Position numbers and translations under genes: made by a program
Notes under the pieces: generated by a model
Told to the model about the DNA's origin: nothing
What the model saw: the letters and a program-made list of their open reading frames with translations, nothing else
Database searches by the model: none
NCBI GenBank assembly: GCA_024405585.1
Contig: JAKSOM010000020.1
Location: forward strand, 1-11,567
DNA length: 11,567 bases
DNA from: Acidaminococcaceae bacterium
GTDB taxonomy: Bacteria; Bacillota; Negativicutes; Acidaminococcales; Acidaminococcaceae
Reading direction: 5' to 3'
Shown here: positions 1 to 7,436 of the stretch, one piece after another
Numbering within the stretch: the first letter of the stretch is position 1
How the letters are laid out: every line of letters begins with the position of its first letter

Positions 1-1411
1 CACCGGCAAGGCCCACCCTCCACGGGCCCTCCCCGCCGCCAAACCGCCCCAGCCCTTCCCTGATGGTTTGCACCACATAGTCCGGCAGGCAGGCATCCAA
101 TGCCGCCGCCCTCACCCCGGCCCGGTAGGAAGCGGCCAAAAGTCCCTGCAATCCGGGTTCAGCACCCCGCAGAAAACTGTCCAGATTCTGACAGGGGGCG
201 TAGTAATTTTTGCCTCCCGCCGCAAAGGCCAATTCCTCATATTTTCTCTGAAAAGCAATGCCGTCCAGCGGGTTATTGCCAAAATCCTCCCCGGTAACAT
301 TCACCACCAGGGCCCCGTTGGCCACACCGCTGTCCCGGTGGAAATTGCTCATACCGTTCACCACCACGCCGCCGCTCTCCGAAGCCGCCGCCACCACCCG
401 TCCCCCGGGACACATACAAAAAGAGTAGCAGCTTCTCCTGGTCATGGTGTTGTTATAGGTCAACATATAGTCCGCAGGCCCCAACAAAGGATGCCCGGCA
501 AACTTGCCGTACTGGGCCCGGTCAATCAGTTCCTGGGGATGTTCGATCCTGAGGCCGATGGCAAAATTCTTCGTCTCCATCCCCACCCCCAGTTCGTGCA
601 ACCAGGCGTAGGTGTCACGGGCGCTGTGGCCGCAGGCCAGCACCACCGCACCTGCCTTTATTTTTTCACTGCGGTTTATCTCCACCGCTTCAATGCGGTT
701 GCCGTTAACAGTAAAACCGGTGACGCAGGCATTATACCACACCCTGCTCCCCAATTCCTGAATTTTCTGCAGCAGGTTGCTCACCATAACCCTCAGTTTG
801 TCCGTCCCCACATGGGGTTTGTGTTCATAGAGGATGTTCTCCGGAGCCCCCGCCGCCACAAAATCCTCCAGGATAGTGTGCATCATGGGGTCGTTCACCC
901 GGGTGGTGAGTTTGCCGTCAGAAAAAGTCCCCGCACCCCCGGCGCCGAACTGGCAATTGCTCAAGGGGTTGAACTCCCCCTTTTGCCAAAACTTCTCCAC
1001 ATCCCCAATCCGCTCCGACAGTTGTTTGCCCCGCTCCAAAAGACTGGGGGCATAACCGTAACGGGCCAACTGCAAAGCGGTGTAGAGGCCCGCAGGGCCG
1101 GAGCCGATAACCACCGGCGGATTGCCCAGCTCTTCCATACCAAAAACCGGCTCAAGGTCTTGAGTCGGTACAAATTTAGTCACATCCTTATTTTTCAGCA
1201 GACGGTTCACCGCCGCCCTGGGCAGATCCGCCTCCAGGGCCAAGTGAAAATTGAGATTGATATTATCCTTCTTGCGGGCATCCACCGCCCGCCGGACAGT
1301 CGTAACGGAAGCAATATCCCCCTCCCCCAACCCCAGTTTCCGGGCCGCAGCCCTCACCAAAGTACAGGGTTTAGCAAGAGGAATACGCACATTGTTCACC
1401 AAAATCTTCAT
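1..1411 (-). CDS. COG2509-type FAD-dependent dehydrogenase (3' end cut by window edge)
   Basis: Uncharacterised NAD(P)/FAD-dependent oxidoreductase of the COG2509 type; the substrate is not known. The frame is open from ATG at 1411 to the left edge, giving 470 codons with no stop, so perhaps 50-70 C-terminal residues are missing compared with family members. An N-terminal domain of about 95 residues precedes the dinucleotide-binding motif VIGSGPAGLY at 101-110. The family hallmark FGAGGAGTFSDGKLTTR follows, and a second family block, CMCPGGRVVAAASESGG, lies further on. The start codon overlaps the cdaA stop as ATGA, so translation is probably coupled, and the last codons of cdaA must supply the ribosome entry region. 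No signal peptide is visible, so it is probably cytoplasmic. Family assignment is strong; cellular role unknown. Confidence 0.9.
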   Translation of the reverse strand, partial: MKILVNNVRIPLAKPCTLVRAAARKLGLGEGDIASVTTVRRAVDARKKDNINLNFHLALEADLPRAAVNRLLKNKDVTKFVPTQDLEPVFGMEELGNPPVVIGSGPAGLYTALQLARYGYAPSLLERGKQLSERIGDVEKFWQKGEFNPLSNCQFGAGGAGTFSDGKLTTRVNDPMMHTILEDFVAAGAPENILYEHKPHVGTDKLRVMVSNLLQKIQELGSRVWYNACVTGFTVNGNRIEAVEINRSEKIKAGAVVLACGHSARDTYAWLHELGVGMETKNFAIGLRIEHPQELIDRAQYGKFAGHPLLGPADYMLTYNNTMTRRSCYSFCMCPGGRVVAAASESGGVVVNGMSNFHRDSGVANGALVVNVTGEDFGNNPLDGIAFQRKYEELAFAAGGKNYYAPCQNLDSFLRGAEPGLQGLLAASYRAGVRAAALDACLPDYVVQTIREGLGRFGGGEGPWRVGLAG

Positions 1412-2241
1412 TTTTCAAAACAAGCGGAAACCATTCCGTTCAGCCGGGGGCTGTTCTCCTTGCCGTACAAATGTTCCACCATCAGCGCCATAACATCCTC
1501 CGGGGTAAGGTACTGTAAAAACTTGCCGTTCCTGGCACAAGTAATATTCCCCGTCTCCTCGCTGACCGCCACCACCAGGGCATCGCTTTCTTCGCTCAAG
1601 CCCAAAGCGGCCCTATGCCGGGTACCATATTTCTTGGACAAATACTGTTCCGTCAAAGGCAGATAGCAGGTGGCCGCCACCACCCGCTTCTTCCTGATGA
1701 TAACCGCACCGTCATGCAAAGGTGTATTTTTCTCGAAAATATTAATCAATAAACCGCTGGAACAAAGGGCATCCAGCATAATGCCGCTGTCCACATACTC
1801 CTGCAAATCCGTATTTTTTTCGAAGCAAATCAGGGCTCCCACCCGGCGGTGGCTCAGGTTCCCCACCGCATCCGCCACTGCATTCAACATCTCCCCCACA
1901 TCAGTGCCGGTCAAATCGTTCTTCTTGGTCTCCAAGCCCAGTGTTCCGATTCTTTCCAAGCCATGACGCAACTCCGGAGCAAAAAGCACCACCAGGGCAA
2001 AGCCCACCAAATACAGGGAGCGTTCCAGCACATAAGTGACAATCTGCAAACGAAGCAAAAATGCCGCCACAAAGACAGCCGCCAGCACCATAACCCCCTT
2101 GGCCATGTTGGCGGCCCTGGTCTTGGCTATCATCCTGTAGATTACCAGTACCACAACCAAAAGTACAAATATTTCCACACAATTGATAGGATCAAGGGCA
2201 TTGAAATTATTCAAAATCGCCTGCATTCTTCCTGTCGCCAC
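1408..2241 (-). CDS. cdaA: Diadenylate cyclase CdaA (c-di-AMP synthase)
   Basis: Membrane-bound enzyme joining two ATP into cyclic di-AMP, the second messenger that controls potassium and osmolyte uptake and wall homeostasis in Firmicutes. About three hydrophobic segments (near residues 20-40, 50-65 and 73-90) precede the DisA_N cyclase domain. The catalytic DGA motif (about 177-179) and the nucleotide-binding GTRHRA motif (about 206-211) are both present. Length (277 residues) is normal for CdaA. The frame opens at TTG 2247, but the GGGGAGG ribosome binding site at 2249-2255 is 1 nt from TTG and 7 nt from GTG 2241, so GTG 2241 is preferred; ATG 2226 is too far. It follows argH by 33 nt without a terminator and overlaps the next gene by 4 nt. 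The usual neighbour cdaR is absent from the downstream position. Confidence 0.95.
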   Translation of the reverse strand: MATGRMQAILNNFNALDPINCVEIFVLLVVVLVIYRMIAKTRAANMAKGVMVLAAVFVAAFLLRLQIVTYVLERSLYLVGFALVVLFAPELRHGLERIGTLGLETKKNDLTGTDVGEMLNAVADAVGNLSHRRVGALICFEKNTDLQEYVDSGIMLDALCSSGLLINIFEKNTPLHDGAVIIRKKRVVAATCYLPLTEQYLSKKYGTRHRAALGLSEESDALVVAVSEETGNITCARNGKFLQYLTPEDVMALMVEHLYGKENSPRLNGMVSACFEK

Positions 2242-2274
2242 AATCAATCCTCCCCAAATCTATCCGTCAAATCC

Positions 2275-3687
2275 CTACATATTGTTCTGCCAATAACGAA
2301 GAATCTGTCTTTGCTTGCCTATGAATTTCTTGCCAGTAGCGCATTGGGCCCTATTCAAGTTGTAATTGGGGCCGCCAAAACTTATCCTGGCATTAACGCA
2401 AGTTTCCGGCTTTATGGCCTCATAAATATCCTCATCCACAATATCGCCATGCTGACGGAATTCCTCCAAAGTAAGCTCCCCCAAGAATTTGCCCTGTTCA
2501 ATGGCATAAGCCACCGTCTTACCCACAATCTCATGGGCCTGACGGAAGGGGACGCCCTTCTTCACCAAATACTCCGCCAAATCCGTAGCATTGGAAAAAT
2601 CATGGTAAACCGCATCCCGCATCTTATCCTTTTTCAGGGTCATGGTGGCCAGCATATCCCGCAGCACCACCAGTGTCAGCCGCAGGGTATCCACCACATC
2701 GAAGAACCCCTCCTTGTCCTCCTGCAAATCCTTGTTGTAGGCCAGGGGCAAACCCTTCATGGTCACCAGCATCTGCATCAGGGTGCCATACACCCGCCCC
2801 GTCTTGCCACGTACCAATTCAGGAATGTCGGGATTTTTCTTTTGCGGCATCATGCTGGAACCGGTGGCATAGGCATCGTCCAACTCAATGAAATTAAATT
2901 CCGTGCTGCTCCACAAACAGATTTCTTCCGACAAACGGCTGACATGCATCATAAGGATGCTGGCAAAAGACAGAAACTCAATGATGTAATCCCGGTCAGA
3001 AATGGCATCCATGCTGTTATAGTACACATCGCTGAAATTAAGCTGTTCCGCCACAAACTGCCTGTCTATGGGCAAAGTACTGCCGGCAATGGCCCCTGCC
3101 CCCAAAGGCATCATATCCGCCCTTTTCCACACCCCTTTGAGCCGGTCAAAATCCCGCTTGAACATATTGAGGTAAGCCAACATATTGTGGGCAAAGGTAA
3201 TGGGTTGGGCCCTTTGCAAATGGGTGTAACCGGGCATAATGGTATCACAATTGCCACGGGCAAGACCTAAAATCACCTCTTCCAAAAGAATGAGCAATTC
3301 CCCCATCCTGGCCACCACCCGCTTCATATACATGTGCATATCGAGGGCCACCTGATCGTTGCGGCTGCGGGCGGAGTGCACCCTGGCCCCCGCCGCACCA
3401 ATCATCTCCGTAAGCCGGGCCTCAATATTCATGTGGATATCTTCCAGCTCCTGAGAAAATTCAAACTTGCCATCCTTAATCAGCTGCAATATTTTCTGAA
3501 GCCCGTCAACAATCTGTTCCCCGTCCTCCTTGGAAATAATGCCTTGACGGGCAAGCATGGTAGCATGGGCGATTGAACCACGGATATCCTCCCGGTACAA
3601 CCTCTTGTCATAGGAGACAGACGCATTATATGCGTCCACCCACTCACTTGTTTCCTTGGAAAACCTTCCGCCCCACAACTTCGGCAT
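2275..3687 (-). CDS. argH: Argininosuccinate lyase
   Basis: Cytoplasmic enzyme of the last step of arginine biosynthesis, splitting argininosuccinate into arginine and fumarate. It belongs to the fumarase/aspartase superfamily and works as a homotetramer. Visible motifs are SRN (108-110) in the substrate-binding block ARSRNDQ, the GYTHLQRAQP block (153-162) with the conserved histidine, and the flexible signature loop GSSMMPQKKNPD (276-287), which holds the catalytic serine. At 470 residues it is full length. ATG 3687 lies 1 nt after the argG stop (TAA-G-ATG). Its ribosome binding site (GAGGGAG) lies inside the last codons of argG, so the two are translationally coupled. Confidence 0.98.
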   Translation of the reverse strand: MPKLWGGRFSKETSEWVDAYNASVSYDKRLYREDIRGSIAHATMLARQGIISKEDGEQIVDGLQKILQLIKDGKFEFSQELEDIHMNIEARLTEMIGAAGARVHSARSRNDQVALDMHMYMKRVVARMGELLILLEEVILGLARGNCDTIMPGYTHLQRAQPITFAHNMLAYLNMFKRDFDRLKGVWKRADMMPLGAGAIAGSTLPIDRQFVAEQLNFSDVYYNSMDAISDRDYIIEFLSFASILMMHVSRLSEEICLWSSTEFNFIELDDAYATGSSMMPQKKNPDIPELVRGKTGRVYGTLMQMLVTMKGLPLAYNKDLQEDKEGFFDVVDTLRLTLVVLRDMLATMTLKKDKMRDAVYHDFSNATDLAEYLVKKGVPFRQAHEIVGKTVAYAIEQGKFLGELTLEEFRQHGDIVDEDIYEAIKPETCVNARISFGGPNYNLNRAQCATGKKFIGKQRQILRYWQNNM

Positions 3688-3688
3688 C

Positions 3689-4909
3689 TTACTTCAGAAC
3701 TCCCTCTTTCATCAGGGCCCTGACTTTCAAAGGAAGGCCCAGCAGATTGATGAACCCGGTGGCATCCGCCTGGTTATATACATCGTCCTCACCGAAGGTT
3801 ACAAATTCCTTGCTGTACAAACTGTATTTGGATTTTGCGCCAGCACTGATGATATTGCCCTTGTAGAGTTTCAAACGGACCGTACCCGTAACGGTCTTCT
3901 GGGTCTCATTAACAAAGGCCTGCAACGCTTCCATCAAGGGGCTGAACCACATGCCGTCATAAACCAACTCGCTCATACGGATGGAAACCATTTGTTTGAA
4001 ACTGTTGGTAGCACGGTCCAGGCAAAGATTTTCCAATTCGTTATGAGCATAGAAAATAATAGCGCCGCCGGGGTTTTCATAAACGCCACGGCTCTTCATG
4101 CCCACCAAACGGTCCTCCACCATATCCGTAATGCCCACACCGTTGCGGATACCGATTTCATTCAATTTCTCCAGCAAAGCAACCGCATCCAGCTTCTCGC
4201 CGTTCACAGCAACGGGCACGCCCTGTTCAAATTCCAACTCCACATATTCCTTCTTGTCCGGTGCCTTCTCAGGATAATTGGTCACTTCAAAAAGCGCATC
4301 CTGGGGAGCGTTCCAGGGGTCTTCCAAATCACTGCCCTCATGGCTCAAATGCCAGATGTTCTTATCCATGGAATAATCGTGGTCATGGCTTACGGGGATG
4401 GGAATATTGTGGGCAGCCGCATAATCGATCTCCTGGTCACGGCTCCGCAAATCCCACTCACGCCAGGGGGCAATAATCGCCAGCCGGGGCGCCAGTGCCT
4501 TCAGTGTCAATTCAAAACGAACCTGGTCATTGCCCTTGCCGGTTGCACCGTGACAGGCCGCATCCGCGCCTTCCTGCTTAGCAATCTCTGCCAATTTCTT
4601 GGCAATCAAAGGACGGGCGAAGGAAGTGCCCAACAAATATTTCTTCTCATATACTGCAGAGGCCTTCACAACCGGCCATACATATTCCTCAATAAACTCC
4701 TTGCGTACATCCAGGACATAGCACTTGGAAGCGCCGCTCTTAATGGCCTTGTTGCGGATGAACTCAAAGTCATCACCCTGCCCCAGGTCAATGCACACTG
4801 CAATAACTTCACAGTTGTTGTAATTTTCCTTCAGCCAAGGAATAATTACGCTGGTATCCAAACCGCCGGAATATGCCAATACAACTTTCTTAATCTCAGA
4901 TTTCTTCAT
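3689..4909 (-). CDS. argG: Argininosuccinate synthase
   Basis: ATP-dependent condensation of citrulline and aspartate into argininosuccinate, the penultimate step of arginine synthesis; cytoplasmic tetramer. The N-type ATP pyrophosphatase P-loop AYSGGLDTS is at residues 12-20, and the nucleotide/citrulline-binding block [13 protein letters not shown] is at 121-133. Its 406 residues match the usual length. The start is ATG 4909, about 6 nt after an AGGAGG site. It is the first gene of the argG-argH-cdaA-oxidoreductase series and has a clear promoter about 65 nt upstream with a dyad near the transcription start. No T-box-like or other large riboswitch-sized leader is present; the leader is only about 60 nt. 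Confidence 0.98.
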   Translation of the reverse strand: MKKSEIKKVVLAYSGGLDTSVIIPWLKENYNNCEVIAVCIDLGQGDDFEFIRNKAIKSGASKCYVLDVRKEFIEEYVWPVVKASAVYEKKYLLGTSFARPLIAKKLAEIAKQEGADAACHGATGKGNDQVRFELTLKALAPRLAIIAPWREWDLRSRDQEIDYAAAHNIPIPVSHDHDYSMDKNIWHLSHEGSDLEDPWNAPQDALFEVTNYPEKAPDKKEYVELEFEQGVPVAVNGEKLDAVALLEKLNEIGIRNGVGITDMVEDRLVGMKSRGVYENPGGAIIFYAHNELENLCLDRATNSFKQMVSIRMSELVYDGMWFSPLMEALQAFVNETQKTVTGTVRLKLYKGNIISAGAKSKYSLYSKEFVTFGEDDVYNQADATGFINLLGLPLKVRALMKEGVLK

Positions 4910-4949
4910 TTTTTCCTCCTGTATAAATAATCACCCAAAGAATAATATT

Positions 4950-4965
4950 TTGCATATTGTTGCAA
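4950..4965. promoter_or_regulatory. Candidate operator dyad at the argG transcription start
   Basis: TTGCA and TGCAA form a 5+5 inverted repeat with a 6-nt spacer, about +2 to +17 relative to the predicted argG transcription start. A repressor here would block the operon. It does not match the ARG box (TGAAT...ATTCA) well, so assigning it to ArgR would be a guess. The region is AT-rich, so chance is a real possibility. Confidence 0.25.
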
Positions 4966-4973
4966 TTCTATAT

Positions 4974-5001
4974 ATTATAGCAAAAAAACAGATTACTTCA
5001 A
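4974..5001 (-). promoter_or_regulatory. Promoter of the argGH-cdaA unit
   Basis: Read on the - strand, TTGAAG (4996-5001) and TATAAT (4974-4979) are separated by 16 nt. TGC precedes the -10 box, making it an extended -10. Transcription should start near 4967, giving a leader of about 58 nt before argG. It lies between the tRNA-Gly terminator and argG. Confidence 0.75.
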
Positions 5002-5022
5002 GCAGAATTTCATCTTTATTCG

Positions 5023-5055
5023 CAAAAAAATAACCCGTCCCCCTCAGGGAACGGG
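5023..5055 (-). terminator. Intrinsic terminator of tRNA-Gly
   Basis: Read on the - strand, CCCGT-TCCC and GGGGA-CGGG arms (5034-5042 with 5047-5055, one mismatch) enclose a 4-nt loop and are followed by TTATTTTTTT. It sits 12 nt past the tRNA 3' end and separates the tRNA from the argG promoter. Confidence 0.85.
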
Positions 5056-5066
5056 CCAAAGACAAC

Positions 5067-5141
5067 TGGAGCGGAAAACGAGGCTCGAACTCGCGACCCC
5101 AACCTTGGCAAGGTTGTGCTCTACCACTGAGCTATTTCCGC
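5067..5141 (-). tRNA. tRNA-Gly (anticodon GCC)
   Basis: A 75-nt cloverleaf with encoded CCA. The acceptor stem is GCGGAAA/TTTCCGC with U as discriminator, as usual for tRNA-Gly. The D arm is AGCTCAGTGGTAGAGC. The anticodon stem CAACC/GGTTG holds the loop TTGCCAA, and the T arm is GCGAG-TTCGAGC-CTCGT. It reads glycine codons GGC and GGU. It has its own consensus promoter and an intrinsic terminator, so it is an independent single-gene unit downstream of the AsmA-like gene. Confidence 0.97.
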
Positions 5142-5153
5142 ATCAACGGGGTT

Positions 5154-5182
5154 ATTATAGTACATTATCTTCCGTCTGTCAA
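5154..5182 (-). promoter_or_regulatory. Perfect consensus promoter for tRNA-Gly
   Basis: TTGACA (5177-5182), a 17-nt spacer and TATAAT (5154-5159) match the housekeeping sigma consensus exactly. The -35 hexamer lies inside the final codons of the AsmA-like gene (Leu-Leu-Thr-Asp) and the -10 lies just past its stop. The predicted start near 5147 is about 6 nt before the mature tRNA 5' end. Confidence 0.92.
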
Positions 5183-6517
5183 TAGTTTCGTTCTGAATTT
5201 TGACTTTAAACCCTCACAAAATTCAACCACACGGTCCTTGGTCTCTTTTACGAACAACTTCGCATCATCCTTAATCTTGGGTTCCAACTCCCAATCCATG
5301 TCATTGGCGGCCAAATCGTACCGGACATTGCGGCAGTAGAAGGGTATGAACCCGCGCCGCAAATAGATACACTCGCTGCTGATGCACCCGTCCTGCCAAC
5401 AAATGTCCCCCCTGACCTCATAAACCACATCATCGTAGGTGGTCCGGAGTTTTTTCAAAGTGAAATCCTGCATATTTTTGGAAACAAGGGAAATCTCCAA
5501 ATCCTCAACCAAATGGTCCTTCCAAGCAAAAGTCACCTCATCCGCCTTGGCCTCAAACCCTTCCAACTTAGGCACACCGTCCCTGACGGCAAGATAGGCC
5601 TTCACATCCATCAATTTCCCGTCATGAAGTTCCACATCCTTGAACAGTGAACCGTAATAACTCTGCAAAGCACGCCAAACCTTGCCGGAAAGATAGATGT
5701 CGCTGGCCACCAGACGGAATTTTTCCAGTTTCCCGCCCTTGCTGTTCAAACTGATATTCTCCCCGTCATAAACAAACACCAAGCGGATATTGCTGCTGGT
5801 GCCATCCTCTTTGACTTCATTCTCAAAAACCACATTGCCGTTCTGCAGCCGGAACTCCTCATCCCCCACCCGTACGAGCACTTCCACATTATCCATACTG
5901 ATATGCAAATTAAATCTGCAGAAATGTTCCACCTTGCTATAGGCATGTTCGGCCCGCTCCCTGGCAACTTCAATCAGCTCAGCTTCACATTCCTGTTCCG
6001 GCAAAGGCACTTCACAAACGATATTCACACCGCTGACATTCACATCCTTGATGGAATTTGTAAACAACAGTTTTTGGGCAAGCTCATAATCAAAATCTTT
6101 CCATATTCGCTTAAGCCAATTCCTGAAATACCCCCTGGCTGTGGCCCCCAAATCCACCCTAATCTCCACCTTATTCATAACTGCACTGACACCGTTGCGC
6201 CGCCACTCCAATCCATAGAGGATAATCAAATTCGTCTGATGGCTGATGGTATCCGTAATGGATAAATCCTTGTCCACAAATCTTTGCAAAAGCGCCGTTA
6301 TCTTCCGTCTCATCCATCCCAACAACTGGTCCTTGAAAAACAGTTTTCCCAAAAAATAAAAAAACTGCACCAACAACTTCAATGCCGCCCTTACGATGAA
6401 AGGCGACAGCAATACGGCAATACCGATGAAAATGCTGGTTATGGAATTTTCCTCCACATAACGTGTGAATGCTTCAAAACTGGTAATGGCGGTCAAAAGC
6501 TTCTGACTGGGATCCAT
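5165..6517 (-). CDS. Membrane-anchored AsmA/TamB-like protein, unrecognised
   Basis: 450 residues; I do not recognise a named family. The N terminus has one long or two close hydrophobic segments (about 27-44 and 47-61), then a basic stretch (WMRRK), consistent with an inner-membrane anchor. The rest is rich in alternating beta-strand patterns such as VEIRVDLGA, VEVLVRVGDEEFRLQNGNVVFENEV and KLMDVKAYLAVRDGVPKLEGFEAKADEVTFAW. This pattern resembles AsmA/TamB-type lipid-transport or envelope proteins; the assignment is by texture only. ATG 6517 follows AGGAGG by 7 nt. The gene starts just after a strong terminator, and its stop lies inside the tRNA-Gly promoter. In a diderm Firmicute it could act in envelope maintenance, which is inference. 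Confidence 0.85.
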   Translation of the reverse strand: MDPSQKLLTAITSFEAFTRYVEENSITSIFIGIAVLLSPFIVRAALKLLVQFFYFLGKLFFKDQLLGWMRRKITALLQRFVDKDLSITDTISHQTNLIILYGLEWRRNGVSAVMNKVEIRVDLGATARGYFRNWLKRIWKDFDYELAQKLLFTNSIKDVNVSGVNIVCEVPLPEQECEAELIEVARERAEHAYSKVEHFCRFNLHISMDNVEVLVRVGDEEFRLQNGNVVFENEVKEDGTSSNIRLVFVYDGENISLNSKGGKLEKFRLVASDIYLSGKVWRALQSYYGSLFKDVELHDGKLMDVKAYLAVRDGVPKLEGFEAKADEVTFAWKDHLVEDLEISLVSKNMQDFTLKKLRTTYDDVVYEVRGDICWQDGCISSECIYLRRGFIPFYCRNVRYDLAANDMDWELEPKIKDDAKLFVKETKDRVVEFCEGLKSKFRTKLLTDGR

Positions 6518-6532
6518 GGCAGTTCCTCCTAC

Positions 6533-6557
6533 AAAAATTCCCGCCCGAAGGCGGGAA
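6533..6557 (-). terminator. UUCG-tetraloop terminator between the 150-aa gene and the AsmA-like gene
   Basis: A perfect 8-bp stem, TTCCCGCC/GGCGGGAA (6538-6545 with 6550-6557), is closed by the very stable C(UUCG)G tetraloop and followed on the - strand by TTTTT. It starts 5 nt after the stop of the 150-residue gene. Its T-run ends only 15 nt before the start codon of the next gene, directly against that gene's ribosome binding site. Confidence 0.85.
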
Positions 6558-6562
6558 CTGTG

Positions 6563-7015
6563 CTATCTCATATTCTCAATGAAATCTTCAAACTGGTTCA
6601 GAAGGAAAGGATGCCCGTAAACCTTCAAATCCCTCAGGGTGGTGCCGTAACTGTCGTACCAGGTATCCGCCAGTTCCATTCTCAGGCCTTCCATCTTGTA
6701 TTGGTCAACCATCTTCAGGATGAAACGGTTAACCTCGCCGGTGTCCTTCTTCACATTCAGAGGAATATAACGTTCCTCACCCGCAAACTTCTCCACCGTA
6801 ACCGCCCAGCCGCCGGGAATAGGAGGCAGACGCTTGGCCTGAATGAAATAATCGTTGGCACTGAAGCCGGCATAACTTTCCCACTTGAAAATCTTCTTGG
6901 CATGCTCAATGGGATAGCCGTTCTCCTTGCCCCACTTCACCAACTCTTCACAAATCTCATTATCATGGACGACACTGGGAAAAGTCGTCTCCTTCAAAAT
7001 CTCTGTTTCCCCCAT
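6563..7015 (-). CDS. Hypothetical protein, 150 aa
   Basis: I do not recognise this protein. It is soluble, mixed alpha/beta by texture, with no signal peptide, membrane segment or cysteine-pair motif. Aromatic and charged clusters are prominent in the middle (KIFKWESYAGFSANDYFIQ) and towards the end (ADTWYDSYGTTLRDLKVYGHPF). ATG 7015 directly follows the thioesterase stop (TAGATG), and its GGAGG site lies in the last thioesterase codons, so the two proteins are translationally coupled and may work together. The UUCG terminator follows 5 nt after the stop. Coding status is supported by the ribosome binding site, coupling and terminator rather than by homology. Confidence 0.85.
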   Translation of the reverse strand: MGETEILKETTFPSVVHDNEICEELVKWGKENGYPIEHAKKIFKWESYAGFSANDYFIQAKRLPPIPGGWAVTVEKFAGEERYIPLNVKKDTGEVNRFILKMVDQYKMEGLRMELADTWYDSYGTTLRDLKVYGHPFLLNQFEDFIENMR

Positions 7016-7432
7016 CTAAATATCCTCCTCGCCGATGATATAAAAACTCAAATTACCGTCCACCAGAAGGGTACCCTCCCCATCCTCAATCCTGCAATGG
7101 GTTCGCATAATCTTATTCCCCTTCTGCAGGATTTCCGCATAGCAAAAGACCCTGGTGCCGGCACGAACATTCTTAATATAATTCAAATTCATATCCAACG
7201 TAATGACCCGCACCCCGGTGGTAAAGCAGCACACACCGCAGGCCGTATCAGCCATACCGCTGAACACGCCCCCATGGACATAACCATAGATATTGGTGTG
7301 ACAATCCTCGCAGATATCCACCATCATGGTCAGCTTCCCCTCTTCCACATGGGTCACTTCCATCCTCATAACCTTGCAGAAGGGATTGTCCTTGACCCTG
7401 TGGGTCAAAAGATCCTTAACTTCTTCGGTCAT
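7016..7432 (-). CDS. PaaI-family hotdog-fold thioesterase
   Basis: A 138-residue single hotdog-domain protein, predicted to hydrolyse acyl-CoA or aryl-CoA thioesters in the cytoplasm, usually as a tetramer; the substrate cannot be read from sequence. The family signature HTNIYGYVHGGVFSGMADTA (about 45-64) contains the HGG turn and the catalytic aspartate near residue 62. The frame remains open upstream to 7498, but that extension overlaps the preceding membrane protein gene. The better start is ATG 7432 (MTEEVKDLL), 4 nt after that gene's stop, with only a weak site (AAGTAG), so it probably depends on coupling. The 150-residue gene follows immediately (TAGATG). Confidence 0.93.
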   Translation of the reverse strand: MTEEVKDLLTHRVKDNPFCKVMRMEVTHVEEGKLTMMVDICEDCHTNIYGYVHGGVFSGMADTACGVCCFTTGVRVITLDMNLNYIKNVRAGTRVFCYAEILQKGNKIMRTHCRIEDGEGTLLVDGNLSFYIIGEEDI

Positions 7433-7436
7433 CGGA

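Noticed and set aside
68..1666. Long + strand open frame of 532 codons
   Set aside because: Antisense to the FAD dehydrogenase and cdaA, which have clear family motifs. The translation is low-complexity, rich in His, Pro and Gln, and it has no ribosome binding site.
1849..3270. + strand open frame of 473 codons
   Set aside because: Antisense to argH and cdaA; composition typical of a shadow frame (His/Gln-rich) and no recognisable motif.
3656..4930. + strand open frame of 424 codons
   Set aside because: Antisense to argG, which is certain; no start signal or homology.
4910..4970. T-box, arginine riboswitch or long leader before argG
   Set aside because: The leader is only about 58 nt and shows no specifier or antiterminator structure.
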